A stretch of 64,000 nucleotides of DNA, from NCBI GenBank assembly GCA_902362595.1, contig CABIXF010000002.1:62001-126000 (forward strand), given 5' to 3'. Shown here piece after piece: positions 1-8,375 of this stretch. The notes below the pieces were generated by a model. That model did not search any database and was not told the DNA's origin. It was given only the letters and a program-made list of their open reading frames with translations. This DNA is from Bacteroidaceae bacterium (GTDB lineage: Bacteria > Bacteroidota > Bacteroidia > Bacteroidales > Bacteroidaceae). Positions within the stretch are counted from its first letter, which is position 1. Every line of letters begins with the position of its first letter. The translations under genes were made by a program, and so were the position numbers.

Positions 1-436
1 GCTCGTCGGCGTACTTCACGTTAAAGGTATAGAAACTGCCATCCTCCGTGATGACGCTCATGTTCGTCTCGCTACGGAAGTCCTTGACCGTCGCCTTCAC
101 ACGGATGACGTTCTCCGCGCCGTCCGCCTTGCCCGCTATCAGGTTGGGCGAACCCAGGTCCACGTAGCGCACCGCCGCCGGAAACAGGATGTGGACGGTC
201 TTGTCATACGTGACTTCCAGACCGTGCGGCGGTATCATGCGGTCGAACATCAGCTTCTTCGTCAGACCGTGGTACAGGTCGCCGTCCTCCTCCGTCTGCG
301 GATAGACGTCCTTCACTAGTTCCAGCCCGTCCTCCTTGGCGGTGGCGGTGCTGTCGTTCGTCACTCCCTGCGCGTAGGTCGCACAGGCGATGCCCATCAG
401 CAGGGCAAACATTGTCATTACTTTCTTGATACTCAT
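1..436 (-). CDS. traN: Conjugative transposon protein TraN (partial, N-terminal part)
   Basis: This gene is transcribed leftward and runs off the window at base 1; about 145 codons are visible. The product starts MSIKKVMTMFALLMG and has a cleavable signal peptide ending near TYAQ, followed by a beta-rich segment (LYHGLTKKLMFDRMIPP, VRYVDLGSPNLIAGK) typical of the DUF4138/TraN family. In CTnDOT-type systems TraN is an outer-membrane-associated part of the mating apparatus. It is the last tra gene seen in this leftward operon, 79 bases beyond traM. A 13-bp motif shared with traI, traE and mobA lies 7 bases upstream of the start codon. Confidence 0.9.
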   Translation of the reverse strand, partial: MSIKKVMTMFALLMGIACATYAQGVTNDSTATAKEDGLELVKDVYPQTEEDGDLYHGLTKKLMFDRMIPPHGLEVTYDKTVHILFPAAVRYVDLGSPNLIAGKADGAENVIRVKATVKDFRSETNMSVITEDGSFYTFNVKYADE

Positions 437-443
437 TTTACGT

Positions 444-456
444 TGGATTTAGTGGT
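444..456 (-). repeat. 13-bp motif copy 1, upstream of traN
   Basis: Minus-strand ACCACTAAATCCA, 7 bases before the traN start codon. The same 13 bases occur upstream of traI, traE and mobA. A role in translation initiation or regulation is inferred. Confidence 0.75.
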
Positions 457-515
457 AAATAAAAATTGGTTTGTTGATTATTTTTTCTTTTTTCGCCTTT
501 ATGTTTTTGGACTGT

Positions 516-1835
516 TCATTCCTTTTCTTGGTAGAGCAATACCCTGTACCCTGACTTCAGATGTACCTTGACCGTGCGCATCCTTTTCGAGATGTACTGC
601 GAGATGCCCTGTATCGCCCCTCGCCCCAAGTCGGAGGCGAGCTGCGCCCCCGCGTCGGTCGATATGTTGATGCTGCTGCCGAGCGAGCTGCCCATGTTCG
701 CCCCGATTTCCTTTGCCGCGTCTATCTCCATCGAGCCGGGGATGAAGATACCCGCCTGTCCGTCGCTGTCGTACACCTCCAGTTCTACCGGGATGATGCT
801 TCCCCCGTGTTCCAGCGAGGTGATGCCGATGCCGAGCCTTTCGCCCTGCAACCGTGCCGCGCCCACAAGGAGCGTGTTCTGGGGAATGACGCGCCCTGAC
901 ACGCGCATCGGCTCCAGCAGCCGGAGCTTCACCGTCTGCCCGTCCGTGAGGGTCTGGTCGCCCTGCACGCAGGCGGCGATGGTGTTCTTTTCCGAGGCTT
1001 CCGCTGTGCCGATGGCGGTGTGGAAACCGTAGTTCCGTTCACCTGCGTAGTCAGCGATAAAAGCCGAGTCCGTCATGGGCTGCGGCAAGGCGGATACCAC
1101 TGCCGGACGCACCCCGCTCACCGGTTCGGCTTTCATACCCTTTCCGTTGGTTTCAGGTACGGCAATTTCTTCTTTTGGCTGAGTCGCCTGTCCGGTGCTG
1201 TTGCCTCCATTTTGGTATTTTGCCGCCAGCTCATAGGACTTCTCCAACAAGGCGACCTGTTCCTCCATAGTAGAAGGCTTGCCCTCCTGCGCCATCAGCA
1301 TGGCTTCCAGTTCGTCGATGCGTTCCCGGAGTTCCTCCTTTTCCGTGTCCTCCTTCGGCGGCTCGTAGAACGTGCCGAGTGAGGTGTTCAGCCGTTGGTA
1401 GGCGGCAGCGGAAGTGCGTATACCGGCTTGCCTTTCCTCGTCGGACTTGTCTTCGGGCGTTTCCGTCCGTGTCAGGCGGTAGTCGTCCGATACAGTATCG
1501 CTTTCATTCCCGTTTCCGTCGTTCCAGAACGAGGACAGGTCGCCCACCATACCCCGGCGTTCCTTGCGGCGTTTCTCCAGTTCCAGCTGCTCGTAGGCCT
1601 TGGTCTTGTCGCCGATGATTTTGGAGTCTTCGGGCAGGGGCATATCCGTGTTGAACCCCTGTCCTTGTTGCTCCTTTTCCTTGTCCTCCTGCGAGGGCGC
1701 GAAGATGAGCCACATACATCCGGCGAACAGCAGCACCATCAGCGGATAGACCAGCATCTTCTTCCTTTGCTGACGCTGCTGTTCCGTCAGCGGCTTCTTC
1801 TCTTTTGTTTCATTCTTTTTCTGTTCCTTTTCCAT
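516..1835 (-). CDS. traM: Conjugative transposon protein TraM
   Basis: The product has 439 residues from MEKEQKKNE. It has a highly charged cytoplasmic N-terminus, one membrane segment (about residues 28-46), a long Glu/Lys-rich linker with a coiled-coil-like stretch (ELRERIDELEAMLMAQE), and a C-terminal beta-rich domain (VKLRLLEPMRVSGRVIPQNT). This is the VirB10-like TraM architecture of Bacteroides elements. It probably bridges the inner and outer membranes in the transfer channel. The start at 1835 was chosen over one at 1862 because it leaves a 26-bp overlap with traL rather than 53 bp; the upstream ATG cannot be excluded. Confidence 0.9.
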   Translation of the reverse strand: MEKEQKKNETKEKKPLTEQQRQQRKKMLVYPLMVLLFAGCMWLIFAPSQEDKEKEQQGQGFNTDMPLPEDSKIIGDKTKAYEQLELEKRRKERRGMVGDLSSFWNDGNGNESDTVSDDYRLTRTETPEDKSDEERQAGIRTSAAAYQRLNTSLGTFYEPPKEDTEKEELRERIDELEAMLMAQEGKPSTMEEQVALLEKSYELAAKYQNGGNSTGQATQPKEEIAVPETNGKGMKAEPVSGVRPAVVSALPQPMTDSAFIADYAGERNYGFHTAIGTAEASEKNTIAACVQGDQTLTDGQTVKLRLLEPMRVSGRVIPQNTLLVGAARLQGERLGIGITSLEHGGSIIPVELEVYDSDGQAGIFIPGSMEIDAAKEIGANMGSSLGSSINISTDAGAQLASDLGRGAIQGISQYISKRMRTVKVHLKSGYRVLLYQEKE

Positions 1836-2112
1836 ACATTTTGTTTTTAACATATTGTTCATACGCTTCTTGCATACTGCTTTTTTGTGGCAGTTCAGGT
1901 TTCTCTATGTGCCGTATCTCCAACGCCCTTTCCCCCTTGCCGAAGCCGATGACGGCGGTAGCGGTCATGTAGAGGCAAAGGACGGCGAAGACGGCAAATG
2001 TCGTGAGGACTATCCTTAACCGCGCCTTTGGAGACAAGGCATCCAGTTTTCCACGCAATTCCTTCTTGAAATCGGTGGCGTATTTTTCAATGAGATTTTT
2101 CACCTTTCCCAT
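1810..2112 (-). CDS. traL: Conjugative transposon protein TraL (DUF3989)
   Basis: This is a 100-residue protein starting MGKVKNLIEKYATDFKKEL. A basic amphipathic N-terminus precedes one membrane helix (about residues 30-55, LTTFAVFAVLCLYMTATAVIG), and the tail is short and charged. Size, topology and position between traK and traM match TraL of CTnDOT-like operons. AAAGGT lies 7-8 bases upstream of the chosen ATG, so that start is preferred over one five codons earlier. Its exact mechanical role in the channel is not known. Confidence 0.88.
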   Translation of the reverse strand: MGKVKNLIEKYATDFKKELRGKLDALSPKARLRIVLTTFAVFAVLCLYMTATAVIGFGKGERALEIRHIEKPELPQKSSMQEAYEQYVKNKMYGKGTEKE

Positions 2113-2116
2113 ATTG

Positions 2117-2740
2117 TTACCTTTCAATGGTTCGGATGTCCCTGTTCTCCAATACCGTGAATCCCTCGATGGTGAAGCCGTTGGGGTTGTCGTCCGAGCG
2201 GCTCGCGTTGAGCAGGCGGCAGGCGGTCACGAGCGTGCGTTCCGTCACGTTGCTCTCGCGGATGATCATCTGCCTTGCGTATGTCCGCGCCTCGTAGGGG
2301 TAGCGGTCGAAGTTGCACACCACGCTGTCCACCTGAAGCACCTGGTTGATGTTTCCGGCGATGATTCGGTTGTAGAAGCCCTTTTCGGCGAAGTCGGCGT
2401 AGTAGTTGTACGCACTCTTGTCCGCCAGGAGCAGGGCACGCTTCACGTTGTGCTCGATGGCGCTTTTCTCCGGCGAGAGGGTGAAAAACAGCTCGTGGAA
2501 GCGGCGCACGTGTTCCCTGGCTTCCGCCGGGCGGTTCTGCGACAGGTCCTGCGAGAGCGCAAGCATCAGGCTCTTGCCCCCGTCGAGGACGTATATCTTC
2601 TGACGCTGCGCCTCGGCAAAGCGGAAGGCGCACACCACCGAGCAGACCACCACGAGGGCGCACGCCGCCGTATAGACGATGCCGAACAGACGTATCTGCC
2701 GGAAGCTCGTCTCGATGTTCTTGAGTGATTTGAATTCCAT
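2117..2740 (-). CDS. traK: Conjugative transposon protein TraK (VirB8-like)
   Basis: This is a 207-residue protein with a short cytoplasmic N-terminus (MEFKSLKNIETSFRQIR), one membrane helix at about 19-42, and a periplasmic domain with KIYVLDGGKSLMLAL and HELFFTLSP motifs. The topology and motifs are those of TraK, the VirB8 counterpart in Bacteroides type IV secretion. It lies 4 bases upstream of traL. The second element carries a paralogue at 33688-34302 with the same KVYVLDGN and HYFFTLPP motifs. Confidence 0.9.
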   Translation of the reverse strand: MEFKSLKNIETSFRQIRLFGIVYTAACALVVVCSVVCAFRFAEAQRQKIYVLDGGKSLMLALSQDLSQNRPAEAREHVRRFHELFFTLSPEKSAIEHNVKRALLLADKSAYNYYADFAEKGFYNRIIAGNINQVLQVDSVVCNFDRYPYEARTYARQMIIRESNVTERTLVTACRLLNASRSDDNPNGFTIEGFTVLENRDIRTIER

Positions 2741-2798
2741 TTTCTTCTTTTCGTCTTTTTAGTTCATAAATACTTTCTCTTTACGTAACTCTTTTTCC

Positions 2799-2835
2799 CT
2801 TGTCGCCGACTTGAGAGCGTCAAGTCAGCGACAAG
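2799..2835 (-). other. Intra-operon stem-loop between traJ and traK
   Basis: Two 15-base arms (CTTGTCGCCGACTTG at 2799-2813 and CAAGTCAGCGACAAG at 2821-2835) pair with one mismatch around a 7-base loop. A direct copy of CAAGTCAGCGAC follows at 2843-2854. No T-run follows on the transcribed minus strand, so it is more likely an RNA processing or stability element, or a protein site, than a terminator. Confidence 0.6.
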
Positions 2836-2873
2836 AGGGACACAAGTCAGCGACTCGTGAAAGGCATGACATA

Positions 2874-3899
2874 CTACTTCCTGAATATCTTTCCGGCCGT
2901 TCCCTTGATGAGCTTGCCCGCGCGTCCCGCCACGTTTCCTGCGGCTGCACCCGCCACGCTGCCGCCCAAAGCTCCGGCGGTGTTGATGTTCTTGTTGTAG
3001 TTTCCTATACCACCTCCGGCCTGGATAATCCACCCTGCCACCGTCGGGATGGTGAAATAGCCCACGATGCCGATGATGAGGAACACGATGTACACCCCGT
3101 CGCTCGCGTCCAGCGAGAAGTTCGGGTCAGCCTGCATCCGCTCGATGTCCTGCCGGAGCATCAGTATCTGGATTTTCGCCAGTATGGTGCTGAACAGGTC
3201 GGACACCGGAAGCCACAGGTAAATCTGTATGTAGCGGCTGAACCATGCCGAGAGCGTCGAGTGGAAGCCGTCCCACACGGCGAAGGCGAAGGCTATCGGT
3301 CCGAGGATGCTAAGCACCACGAGGAAGAACGTCCGGAGCGTGTCGATAATCAGCGCGGCTGCGGCGAACATCAGCTCCAGCAGCTCGCGGAACCATTCGC
3401 GCACCGACTTCTTGATGTTGTACGACGCCCGGTCCATGTACATCCCCGTCATTGTCACGAGGTCGGAGGGCGACCAGCCCAGCTCGTCCAGCTGCCGGTC
3501 GAACTCCTCATCCGAGGCGAGGTAGGCGGTTTCCGGGTTGCGCATCATCGCCTCATACTCCAGCTTGTCCTTCTGCTCGCGGTATTCGTTCATATCGAAG
3601 GTCTGCGTTTCGAGTATCCCGTGTACGCCCTGCACGACAGGGCTCAGCACGCTGTTCATCGTGCCCAGCACGATGGTCGGGAAGAACAGGATACACAGGC
3701 CCAAGGCAAAAGGTCTCAGCAGCGGGTACACGTCTATCGCTTCGGCACGGGCGAGCGACTGCCACACGCGCATCGCCACATAGAACAACGCGCCCAGCCC
3801 GGCAAGCCCTTTCGCCACGCCCGCCATGTCCGCGCACAGCGGCATCATCTCGTCGTAGAGCGAAAGGAGTATCTGGTGAAGGTTGTCGAACTCTCCCAT
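2874..3899 (-). CDS. traJ: Conjugative transposon protein TraJ (VirB6-like)
   Basis: This is a 341-residue polytopic membrane protein. Several hydrophobic segments are visible (around residues 27-45, 80-105, 180-215 and 290-305), and the C-terminal tail is Gly/Ala-rich and basic. The block ILGPIAFAFAVWDGFHSTLSAWFSRYI is the part most conserved in TraJ. It should form part of the inner-membrane pore. It lies 3 bases upstream of the traI stop in a tightly packed operon. Confidence 0.9.
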   Translation of the reverse strand: MGEFDNLHQILLSLYDEMMPLCADMAGVAKGLAGLGALFYVAMRVWQSLARAEAIDVYPLLRPFALGLCILFFPTIVLGTMNSVLSPVVQGVHGILETQTFDMNEYREQKDKLEYEAMMRNPETAYLASDEEFDRQLDELGWSPSDLVTMTGMYMDRASYNIKKSVREWFRELLELMFAAAALIIDTLRTFFLVVLSILGPIAFAFAVWDGFHSTLSAWFSRYIQIYLWLPVSDLFSTILAKIQILMLRQDIERMQADPNFSLDASDGVYIVFLIIGIVGYFTIPTVAGWIIQAGGGIGNYNKNINTAGALGGSVAGAAAGNVAGRAGKLIKGTAGKIFRK

Positions 3900-3902
3900 A
3901 AC

Positions 3903-4541
3903 CTACCAGTATCTTTCGTTGGCCGTCCCGTACAGCGACATCACCCGGTCCATGTCGTTCTTCTTCCTCGCCCGGAGGTAACTTACCGAGATGGTCTTGT
4001 TCGTGTAGTAGCGCACGAGGTTGCGGTAGTTCATCAGGCTGCGGTAGGCGTTCTCGATGATGGCGAGGCGTTCCGCGTCCGAAAGCGACATCCCCGTGAC
4101 GTTCACCACGTTCTTCAAATCCTGCAACACGTCCGAGCTTTCGTCTATCAGCATGGCGTAGCCCGACGAGATGGCGGCAAGCTCCTCCGGCGTGTAGTTC
4201 TCATCCGACAACATACGCTGGTAGTTGTCCACATAGATTTCGGAAATTTCCATCACCAGCCCTATGCTTTTCGACACCTTCACGCCGCCCTTCACCACGT
4301 CATGCACGGATTTCAAGGCATCGTAATACTTCTTTCCCTGCTGGAAAATCTTCTGTGTTTCCAGGAAGCCGTTAAGCGTGTTCGCCTTCGTTCCCGCCGT
4401 CTCCACCATCTCCTTGGCGGAGTTGATGATGCTCTGGGCGAGGTTGCCGGGATCGGACACTACCCATTGGGCTTTTGCCGTGCCCGCACCCGTGAGGCAC
4501 AGGCAGGCGACAATCATTGTTGTTTTCAATTTCTGTTTCAT
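3903..4541 (-). CDS. traI: Conjugative transposon protein TraI (DUF4141)
   Basis: This is a 212-residue exported protein: a signal peptide (MKQKLKTTMIVACLCLTGAG, cleavage near AKAQ) precedes an alpha-helical, coiled-coil-rich body with ASGTKANTL-like and IYVDNYQRMLSD segments. It matches the DUF4141/TraI family, analogous in position to VirB5-like periplasmic components. This TraI is not a relaxase; the relaxase of this element is MobB. A copy of the 13-bp motif lies 6 bases before the start. Confidence 0.87.
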   Translation of the reverse strand: MKQKLKTTMIVACLCLTGAGTAKAQWVVSDPGNLAQSIINSAKEMVETAGTKANTLNGFLETQKIFQQGKKYYDALKSVHDVVKGGVKVSKSIGLVMEISEIYVDNYQRMLSDENYTPEELAAISSGYAMLIDESSDVLQDLKNVVNVTGMSLSDAERLAIIENAYRSLMNYRNLVRYYTNKTISVSYLRARKKNDMDRVMSLYGTANERYW

Positions 4542-4547
4542 TTACAT

Positions 4548-4560
4548 TGGATTTAGTGGT
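4548..4560 (-). repeat. 13-bp motif copy 2, upstream of traI
   Basis: Minus-strand ACCACTAAATCCA, 6 bases before the traI start and identical to the copies at 444, 8296 and 11465. The similarity to the traN copy continues into the flanking AT-rich bases. Confidence 0.75.
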
Positions 4561-4574
4561 AAATAAATAGATTA

Positions 4575-4997
4575 TTACAAATTCTCCTTTCCCTTTGTCT
4601 TTTCGCCGTCGGCTGTTTCATCCGTGACCACCCGGATATAGTCGCCGTTCGGTGAGAAGGTCAGTACGTCCGTTTCCTCGTTGTACGCCACGTCAATGCG
4701 GAAGCCGGTATTCATGTAGAGGTTTCCGTCCGCTTCCCTTTGCAGCAGGTAGGTTTCCGGCTTCAGCCTGCGCCGCACGCCCGCCCCGCGGAACAGCGTC
4801 ACCTTGTAGAGTGCGCCCTCCTTGTACACCAGTATGTCGGGACCCGACTCCACGCTCTGCCAGTTGCCGCATATCTTCTCGCGTATATCTTCGTTTTCTT
4901 TCATTACCGTCTCGCAGGCTTGCAGCATCAGCGATGCCAGGCCTATCAGACCGCCGCAAAGCAGCAGCCGTTGTGTCTTTGTCAGTTCAATGTTCAT
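4575..4997 (-). CDS. DUF3876 lipoprotein in the tra operon
   Basis: The product is a 140-residue protein starting MNIELTKTQRLLL. A hydrophobic N-terminus ends in the lipobox-like LQAC, so it is probably a lipoprotein. The rest is a small beta-rich domain (ICGNWQSVESGPDILVYKEG, FSPNGDYIRV) resembling DUF3876. It sits between traG and traI, where CTnDOT-like operons carry a small accessory gene; the function is unknown. A TTG start four codons upstream is possible. An ATG with an AGGA just upstream was preferred. Confidence 0.75.
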   Translation of the reverse strand: MNIELTKTQRLLLCGGLIGLASLMLQACETVMKENEDIREKICGNWQSVESGPDILVYKEGALYKVTLFRGAGVRRRLKPETYLLQREADGNLYMNTGFRIDVAYNEETDVLTFSPNGDYIRVVTDETADGEKTKGKENL

Positions 4998-5031
4998 TTC
5001 CTGTTTCAATTTTTAATGATGAATAATCGGT

Positions 5032-7542
5032 TTATTGTTCTTCTTCTTTTCGTTTCTCCGCAATCTGCCGGATGGCGGCTTCCATGTCGCCGCCCAGTTT
5101 TTCCGCCAGTTCGCGCACTTCCATCTTCTCCGTTTCCTCCGTCGTGTAGGCCAGATATTCCTGCATGGACACCTCCGTGGCGTACACCGCCGACTGCGTG
5201 CCGCCAAGTCCTATCCACACTTCCTTGTACCGCCGTGACGGGTCGTTGGACTGGTTGATGGAGAGTATCTGCGACTTCTCTTTTTCCGTCAGCCCCAGGA
5301 GGGACTGTATCTGGTCAAAGCGGTTCATGAACTTCCGCTGGTCAAGCAGTATCTTGCAGTCCGAGTTGTTGATGATGCTTTCCTTCACAATCGGCGACGA
5401 AATGATGTCGTCCACCTCCTGTGTCACCACAATCGCCTCACCGAAATACTTTCTGACCGTCTTGTACATATACCTCAGATAATCAGCCATGTTTGCCGAG
5501 GAAAGGGCCTTCCAAGCCTCTTCCACAATCAGGAGCTTCCTGACGCCTTTGAGCCGCCGCATCTTGTTGATGAACGCCTCCATGATGATTATTGTCACCA
5601 CCGGAAAAAGCTCGGCATTATCTTTCACGGCATCAATTTCGAAGACCACGAACCGCTTGTGCAGCAGGTCGATGTTCTCCGTGGAGTTGAGCAGGAAGTC
5701 ATATCTTCCGCCCCTGTAATACTGCCGGAGCGTGGTCAGGAAGTTGTCGATGTTGAAGTCCGACTTCGCCACCTTGATGTAGCGTTCCTCCATTTCTTTG
5801 CGGTACACGTCCCTCATGTATTCGTAGAACGAGTTGAACGACGGCACGATGTTCTTGTCCTGACCGAGCAGGAGGATATAGGCGTTCACCGCGCTGCCCA
5901 GCTCCGCCGACTCCGTTTTCGTGGCGGGTTCGTTCTCGCTTTTCCACAAGGTGAGCAGCAGCGTCTTGATGCTGTCCTTCTTCTCCACGTCGAACACCCC
6001 GTCGTCCGTGTAGAACGGGTTGAACGAGATAGGCTTGTCCTCCGTGTAGGTGAAGTAGATGCCGTCCCTGCCTTTGGTCTTGCGGTGAATCATCTCGCAC
6101 AGCCCCTGATAGGAGTTGCCCGTGTCCACCAGTACCACGTGGGAGCCTTGTTCGTAATACTGTCTGACAAGGTGGTTCATGAAGAACGACTTGCCGCTGC
6201 CCGAAGGCCCCAGCACGAACTTGTTGCGGTTGGTCGTCACGCCCCGCTTCATCGGCAGGTCGGAGATGTCGATGTGCAAGGGCTTGCCGCTGATGCGGTC
6301 CGCCATGCGGATGCCGAAGGCCGACGGAGAGTCCTTGTAGTTGGTCTCGCCCGCGAAGAGGCATACCGCCTGTCCGATGAACGTGTGGAACGACTCTTCC
6401 GCCGGAAAGTCCGCCGCATTGCCGGGGATGCCCGCCCAGAACAGTGTCGGGCAGTCCGTCGTGTTGTGGCGCGGCACGCAGCCCATGCTGGCCAGCTGGC
6501 TGCCCACATCATTTTTGATACGTTTCAGTTCCTCCGTGTCATCGCTCCACGCCATCACGTTGAAGTGGACGCGGACGGACTTCAGCCCCTGAGAGTGCGC
6601 CTCGTTCAGGTATTCCTCCACCCATTCGCGGTTGATGGCGTTCTGGCGGCTGTACCGGGAGAGCGACTGCATGTTGCGTGCAGCCTTCTCGAAGCGGCGC
6701 AGCTCCTCGTCGCTGTTGCCGATGAACACGTACTGGTTGTAGATGTGGTTGCAGGGCAGCAGCAGGCCCAGCGGTGCGGCGAACGACAGGCGGCAGTCCG
6801 AGCGGTCGGTGGAGAGCCGCTTGTAACGGCTGTCCGTGGCCACCGCTGCGGGCAGGTCCTCCGTGTCCGACAGGGTGTGCAGGCACAGGCGGTTGTCGCC
6901 GACGCGCATCTCCCTTGCCGTCATCTCGATGTCCTCCAGACAGTCCACGTTACCCAGCGACAGGGCGAAATACCTCCCGATGATGCCCGTTTCCTTCTCA
7001 GTTCCGACAAGCTCGTCATCGGAGAGCCGGCGCAGTTTTATATGTCCCGAATCGTTCATGATACGCGCGAACTGCTCCACCGCCTCAATGAACTTCACCG
7101 CCGTTTCCTTATCCTGTATTTCCTTCGGCACGCTGTGCCCCCGGCACAGCGTGTTCCAGTTGCTCTGCTGGCGCAGCCGTTCCTTCGTGGTCTTCGTCAG
7201 GAACAGGTAGCACTTGTGGTGCAGGAACGGACGCTCGTTGAAGTGCATCTCGTAGCTGCGGGCAAGGAAGCCCATGCCGTCCCGGCCGAGGTCGGGACGG
7301 TACCGCTCCTTCACGTACCAATCCTGCTTGTGCAGCACCGAGTAGTCGGGCAGCACCTTTATCGCCTTGCACCACGCGGCGTGGATGTTCTCGTACTCCT
7401 CCGCCGTGACGGTATAGACCTCCGGCAGCTCCACCTCGAAGGCGGCGGTGATGTCCGCGTCCTTCGAGACGATGCAGCCGTGCTCCACCGAGAGCAGGGG
7501 GAAGCGGCTTTCCAGCGTGGAGGCTTTCATTACATTTCTCAT
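5032..7542 (-). CDS. traG: Conjugation system ATPase TraG (VirB4-like)
   Basis: The 836-residue product is the VirB4-type ATPase that powers the transfer channel. Walker A GPSGSGKS lies at about 445-452, followed by LVDTGNSYQGLCE. Walker B LLIVEEAWKAL lies near 670-680, and the C-terminal part contains VVTQEVDDII and LLDQRKF. The start at 7542 (MRNVMKASTL) overlaps the traF stop by ATGA, the normal arrangement here. The frame continues 63 codons further upstream, but that extension is Arg/Pro-rich and lies inside traF, so it is rejected. A second VirB4 is at 25327-28035. Confidence 0.95.
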   Translation of the reverse strand: MRNVMKASTLESRFPLLSVEHGCIVSKDADITAAFEVELPEVYTVTAEEYENIHAAWCKAIKVLPDYSVLHKQDWYVKERYRPDLGRDGMGFLARSYEMHFNERPFLHHKCYLFLTKTTKERLRQQSNWNTLCRGHSVPKEIQDKETAVKFIEAVEQFARIMNDSGHIKLRRLSDDELVGTEKETGIIGRYFALSLGNVDCLEDIEMTAREMRVGDNRLCLHTLSDTEDLPAAVATDSRYKRLSTDRSDCRLSFAAPLGLLLPCNHIYNQYVFIGNSDEELRRFEKAARNMQSLSRYSRQNAINREWVEEYLNEAHSQGLKSVRVHFNVMAWSDDTEELKRIKNDVGSQLASMGCVPRHNTTDCPTLFWAGIPGNAADFPAEESFHTFIGQAVCLFAGETNYKDSPSAFGIRMADRISGKPLHIDISDLPMKRGVTTNRNKFVLGPSGSGKSFFMNHLVRQYYEQGSHVVLVDTGNSYQGLCEMIHRKTKGRDGIYFTYTEDKPISFNPFYTDDGVFDVEKKDSIKTLLLTLWKSENEPATKTESAELGSAVNAYILLLGQDKNIVPSFNSFYEYMRDVYRKEMEERYIKVAKSDFNIDNFLTTLRQYYRGGRYDFLLNSTENIDLLHKRFVVFEIDAVKDNAELFPVVTIIIMEAFINKMRRLKGVRKLLIVEEAWKALSSANMADYLRYMYKTVRKYFGEAIVVTQEVDDIISSPIVKESIINNSDCKILLDQRKFMNRFDQIQSLLGLTEKEKSQILSINQSNDPSRRYKEVWIGLGGTQSAVYATEVSMQEYLAYTTEETEKMEVRELAEKLGGDMEAAIRQIAEKRKEEEQ

Positions 7543-7874
7543 ACGTTTCTTCCTTTCTTCCTTTGTTGTCTTAACAGTCTGGACACCCGTCGGCGGTGGA
7601 GCACATGGCGGGGGCGCATCCGTGCCGCGCCCAGCTTCATCAGCCCGTGTTCGCCGTATTTGGCGTTCAGGCGGAACGTGAGCCACACGAGCGAGGAAGC
7701 GGACACCACACCGAAGCCGATGCAGAGCCACTGGCCCGCGCCTGCCATGTACAGGATGATGAAGAGGACGAAGGCGGCAAGCAGCCCGCCTGCGAACAGG
7801 AAGAGGTATTGCGCCTTCAGTCCCTTGAACTCCACCGGACGGCCGATGCCCTTGTTGATAGGGTACTCAGCCAT
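7539..7874 (-). CDS. traF: Conjugative transposon protein TraF (DUF4133)
   Basis: This is a 111-residue protein starting MAEYPINKGIGRPVEFKGLK, the diagnostic N-terminus of DUF4133/TraF (VirB3-like). Two adjacent membrane helices (about 22-70) are followed by a basic tail (RPRHVLHRRRVSRLLRQQRKK). It overlaps traG by four bases and follows traE by 19 bases, as expected for a translationally coupled VirB2-VirB3-VirB4 block. Confidence 0.92.
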   Translation of the reverse strand: MAEYPINKGIGRPVEFKGLKAQYLFLFAGGLLAAFVLFIILYMAGAGQWLCIGFGVVSASSLVWLTFRLNAKYGEHGLMKLGAARMRPRHVLHRRRVSRLLRQQRKKGRNV

Positions 7875-7893
7875 TGTCCTTATACCTTTTTTA

Positions 7894-8202
7894 TTAAAGG
7901 AAGAATGAGCGTAGGATGGTCGCACTCACAATCAGGAAGATGCACGCTCCGAACCAGCTTGCGGCGGTCTTCGAGGTGTCGGGATCGCCGGCGCTGAACT
8001 TGCCATACACCTTGATGCCTCCGATGAGTCCTACCACCGCGCCGATGGCGTAGATAAGTTTCGTGGCGGGGTCAAAATAGGAAGTGACCATGCTGGTGGC
8101 TTCGGTGATGCCCGCCATGCCGTTTCCTTGTGCGAATGCTGAAGTGGTTGCAGCCAGCAGAAGGGCCGCGAGAATGAGTTGCTTTTTCTTCAAATTTGTC
8201 AT
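7894..8202 (-). CDS. traE: Conjugative transposon protein TraE (DUF4134, pilin-like)
   Basis: This is a 102-residue protein with a signal peptide ending in AFAQ, then two hydrophobic helices (LIYAIGAVVGLIGGIKVYGK and ASWFGACIFLIVSATILRSFF). It belongs to DUF4134/TraE, the VirB2-like pilin candidate of Bacteroides systems. The gap of about 170 bases upstream separates traE from traD and contains a copy of the 13-bp motif, so a separate initiation or processing point is possible here. Confidence 0.92.
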   Translation of the reverse strand: MTNLKKKQLILAALLLAATTSAFAQGNGMAGITEATSMVTSYFDPATKLIYAIGAVVGLIGGIKVYGKFSAGDPDTSKTAASWFGACIFLIVSATILRSFFL

Positions 8203-8295
8203 AATCGTTTCTTGTTTTTGTGCCTCCGGGTTGGATATTCCCTTCGGCGGTTGATACTTGTTTTACTTCTTGCGGCTCTGGATGGAGCCGGCTTT

Positions 8296-8308
8296 TGGAT
8301 TTAGTGGT
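8296..8308 (-). repeat. 13-bp motif copy 3, upstream of traE
   Basis: Minus-strand ACCACTAAATCCA, identical to the copies before traN, traI and mobA. It lies 93 bases upstream of traE, within the 173-base traD-traE gap. Confidence 0.7.
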
Positions 8309-8375
8309 TCGGTGGCAAGCCGATGGTTTAGCCGTAGTCGATTTTCTTTTTTCGCATCGTTGTTACTTTTACTGG

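Noticed and set aside
2811..4556. Long plus-strand open frame opposite traI and traJ
   Set aside because: Same reason: low-complexity composition, antisense to known tra genes, no start signal.
7543..7731. 63-codon N-terminal extension of TraG
   Set aside because: Arg/Pro-rich, lies within traF in another frame; the ATGA overlap at 7539-7542 gives the natural start.
5659..7908. Very long open frame on the plus strand opposite traG
   Set aside because: It is antisense to a clear VirB4 gene, rich in Arg/His/Val/Ala as expected for the complement of GC-rich coding DNA, and contains no recognisable domain.
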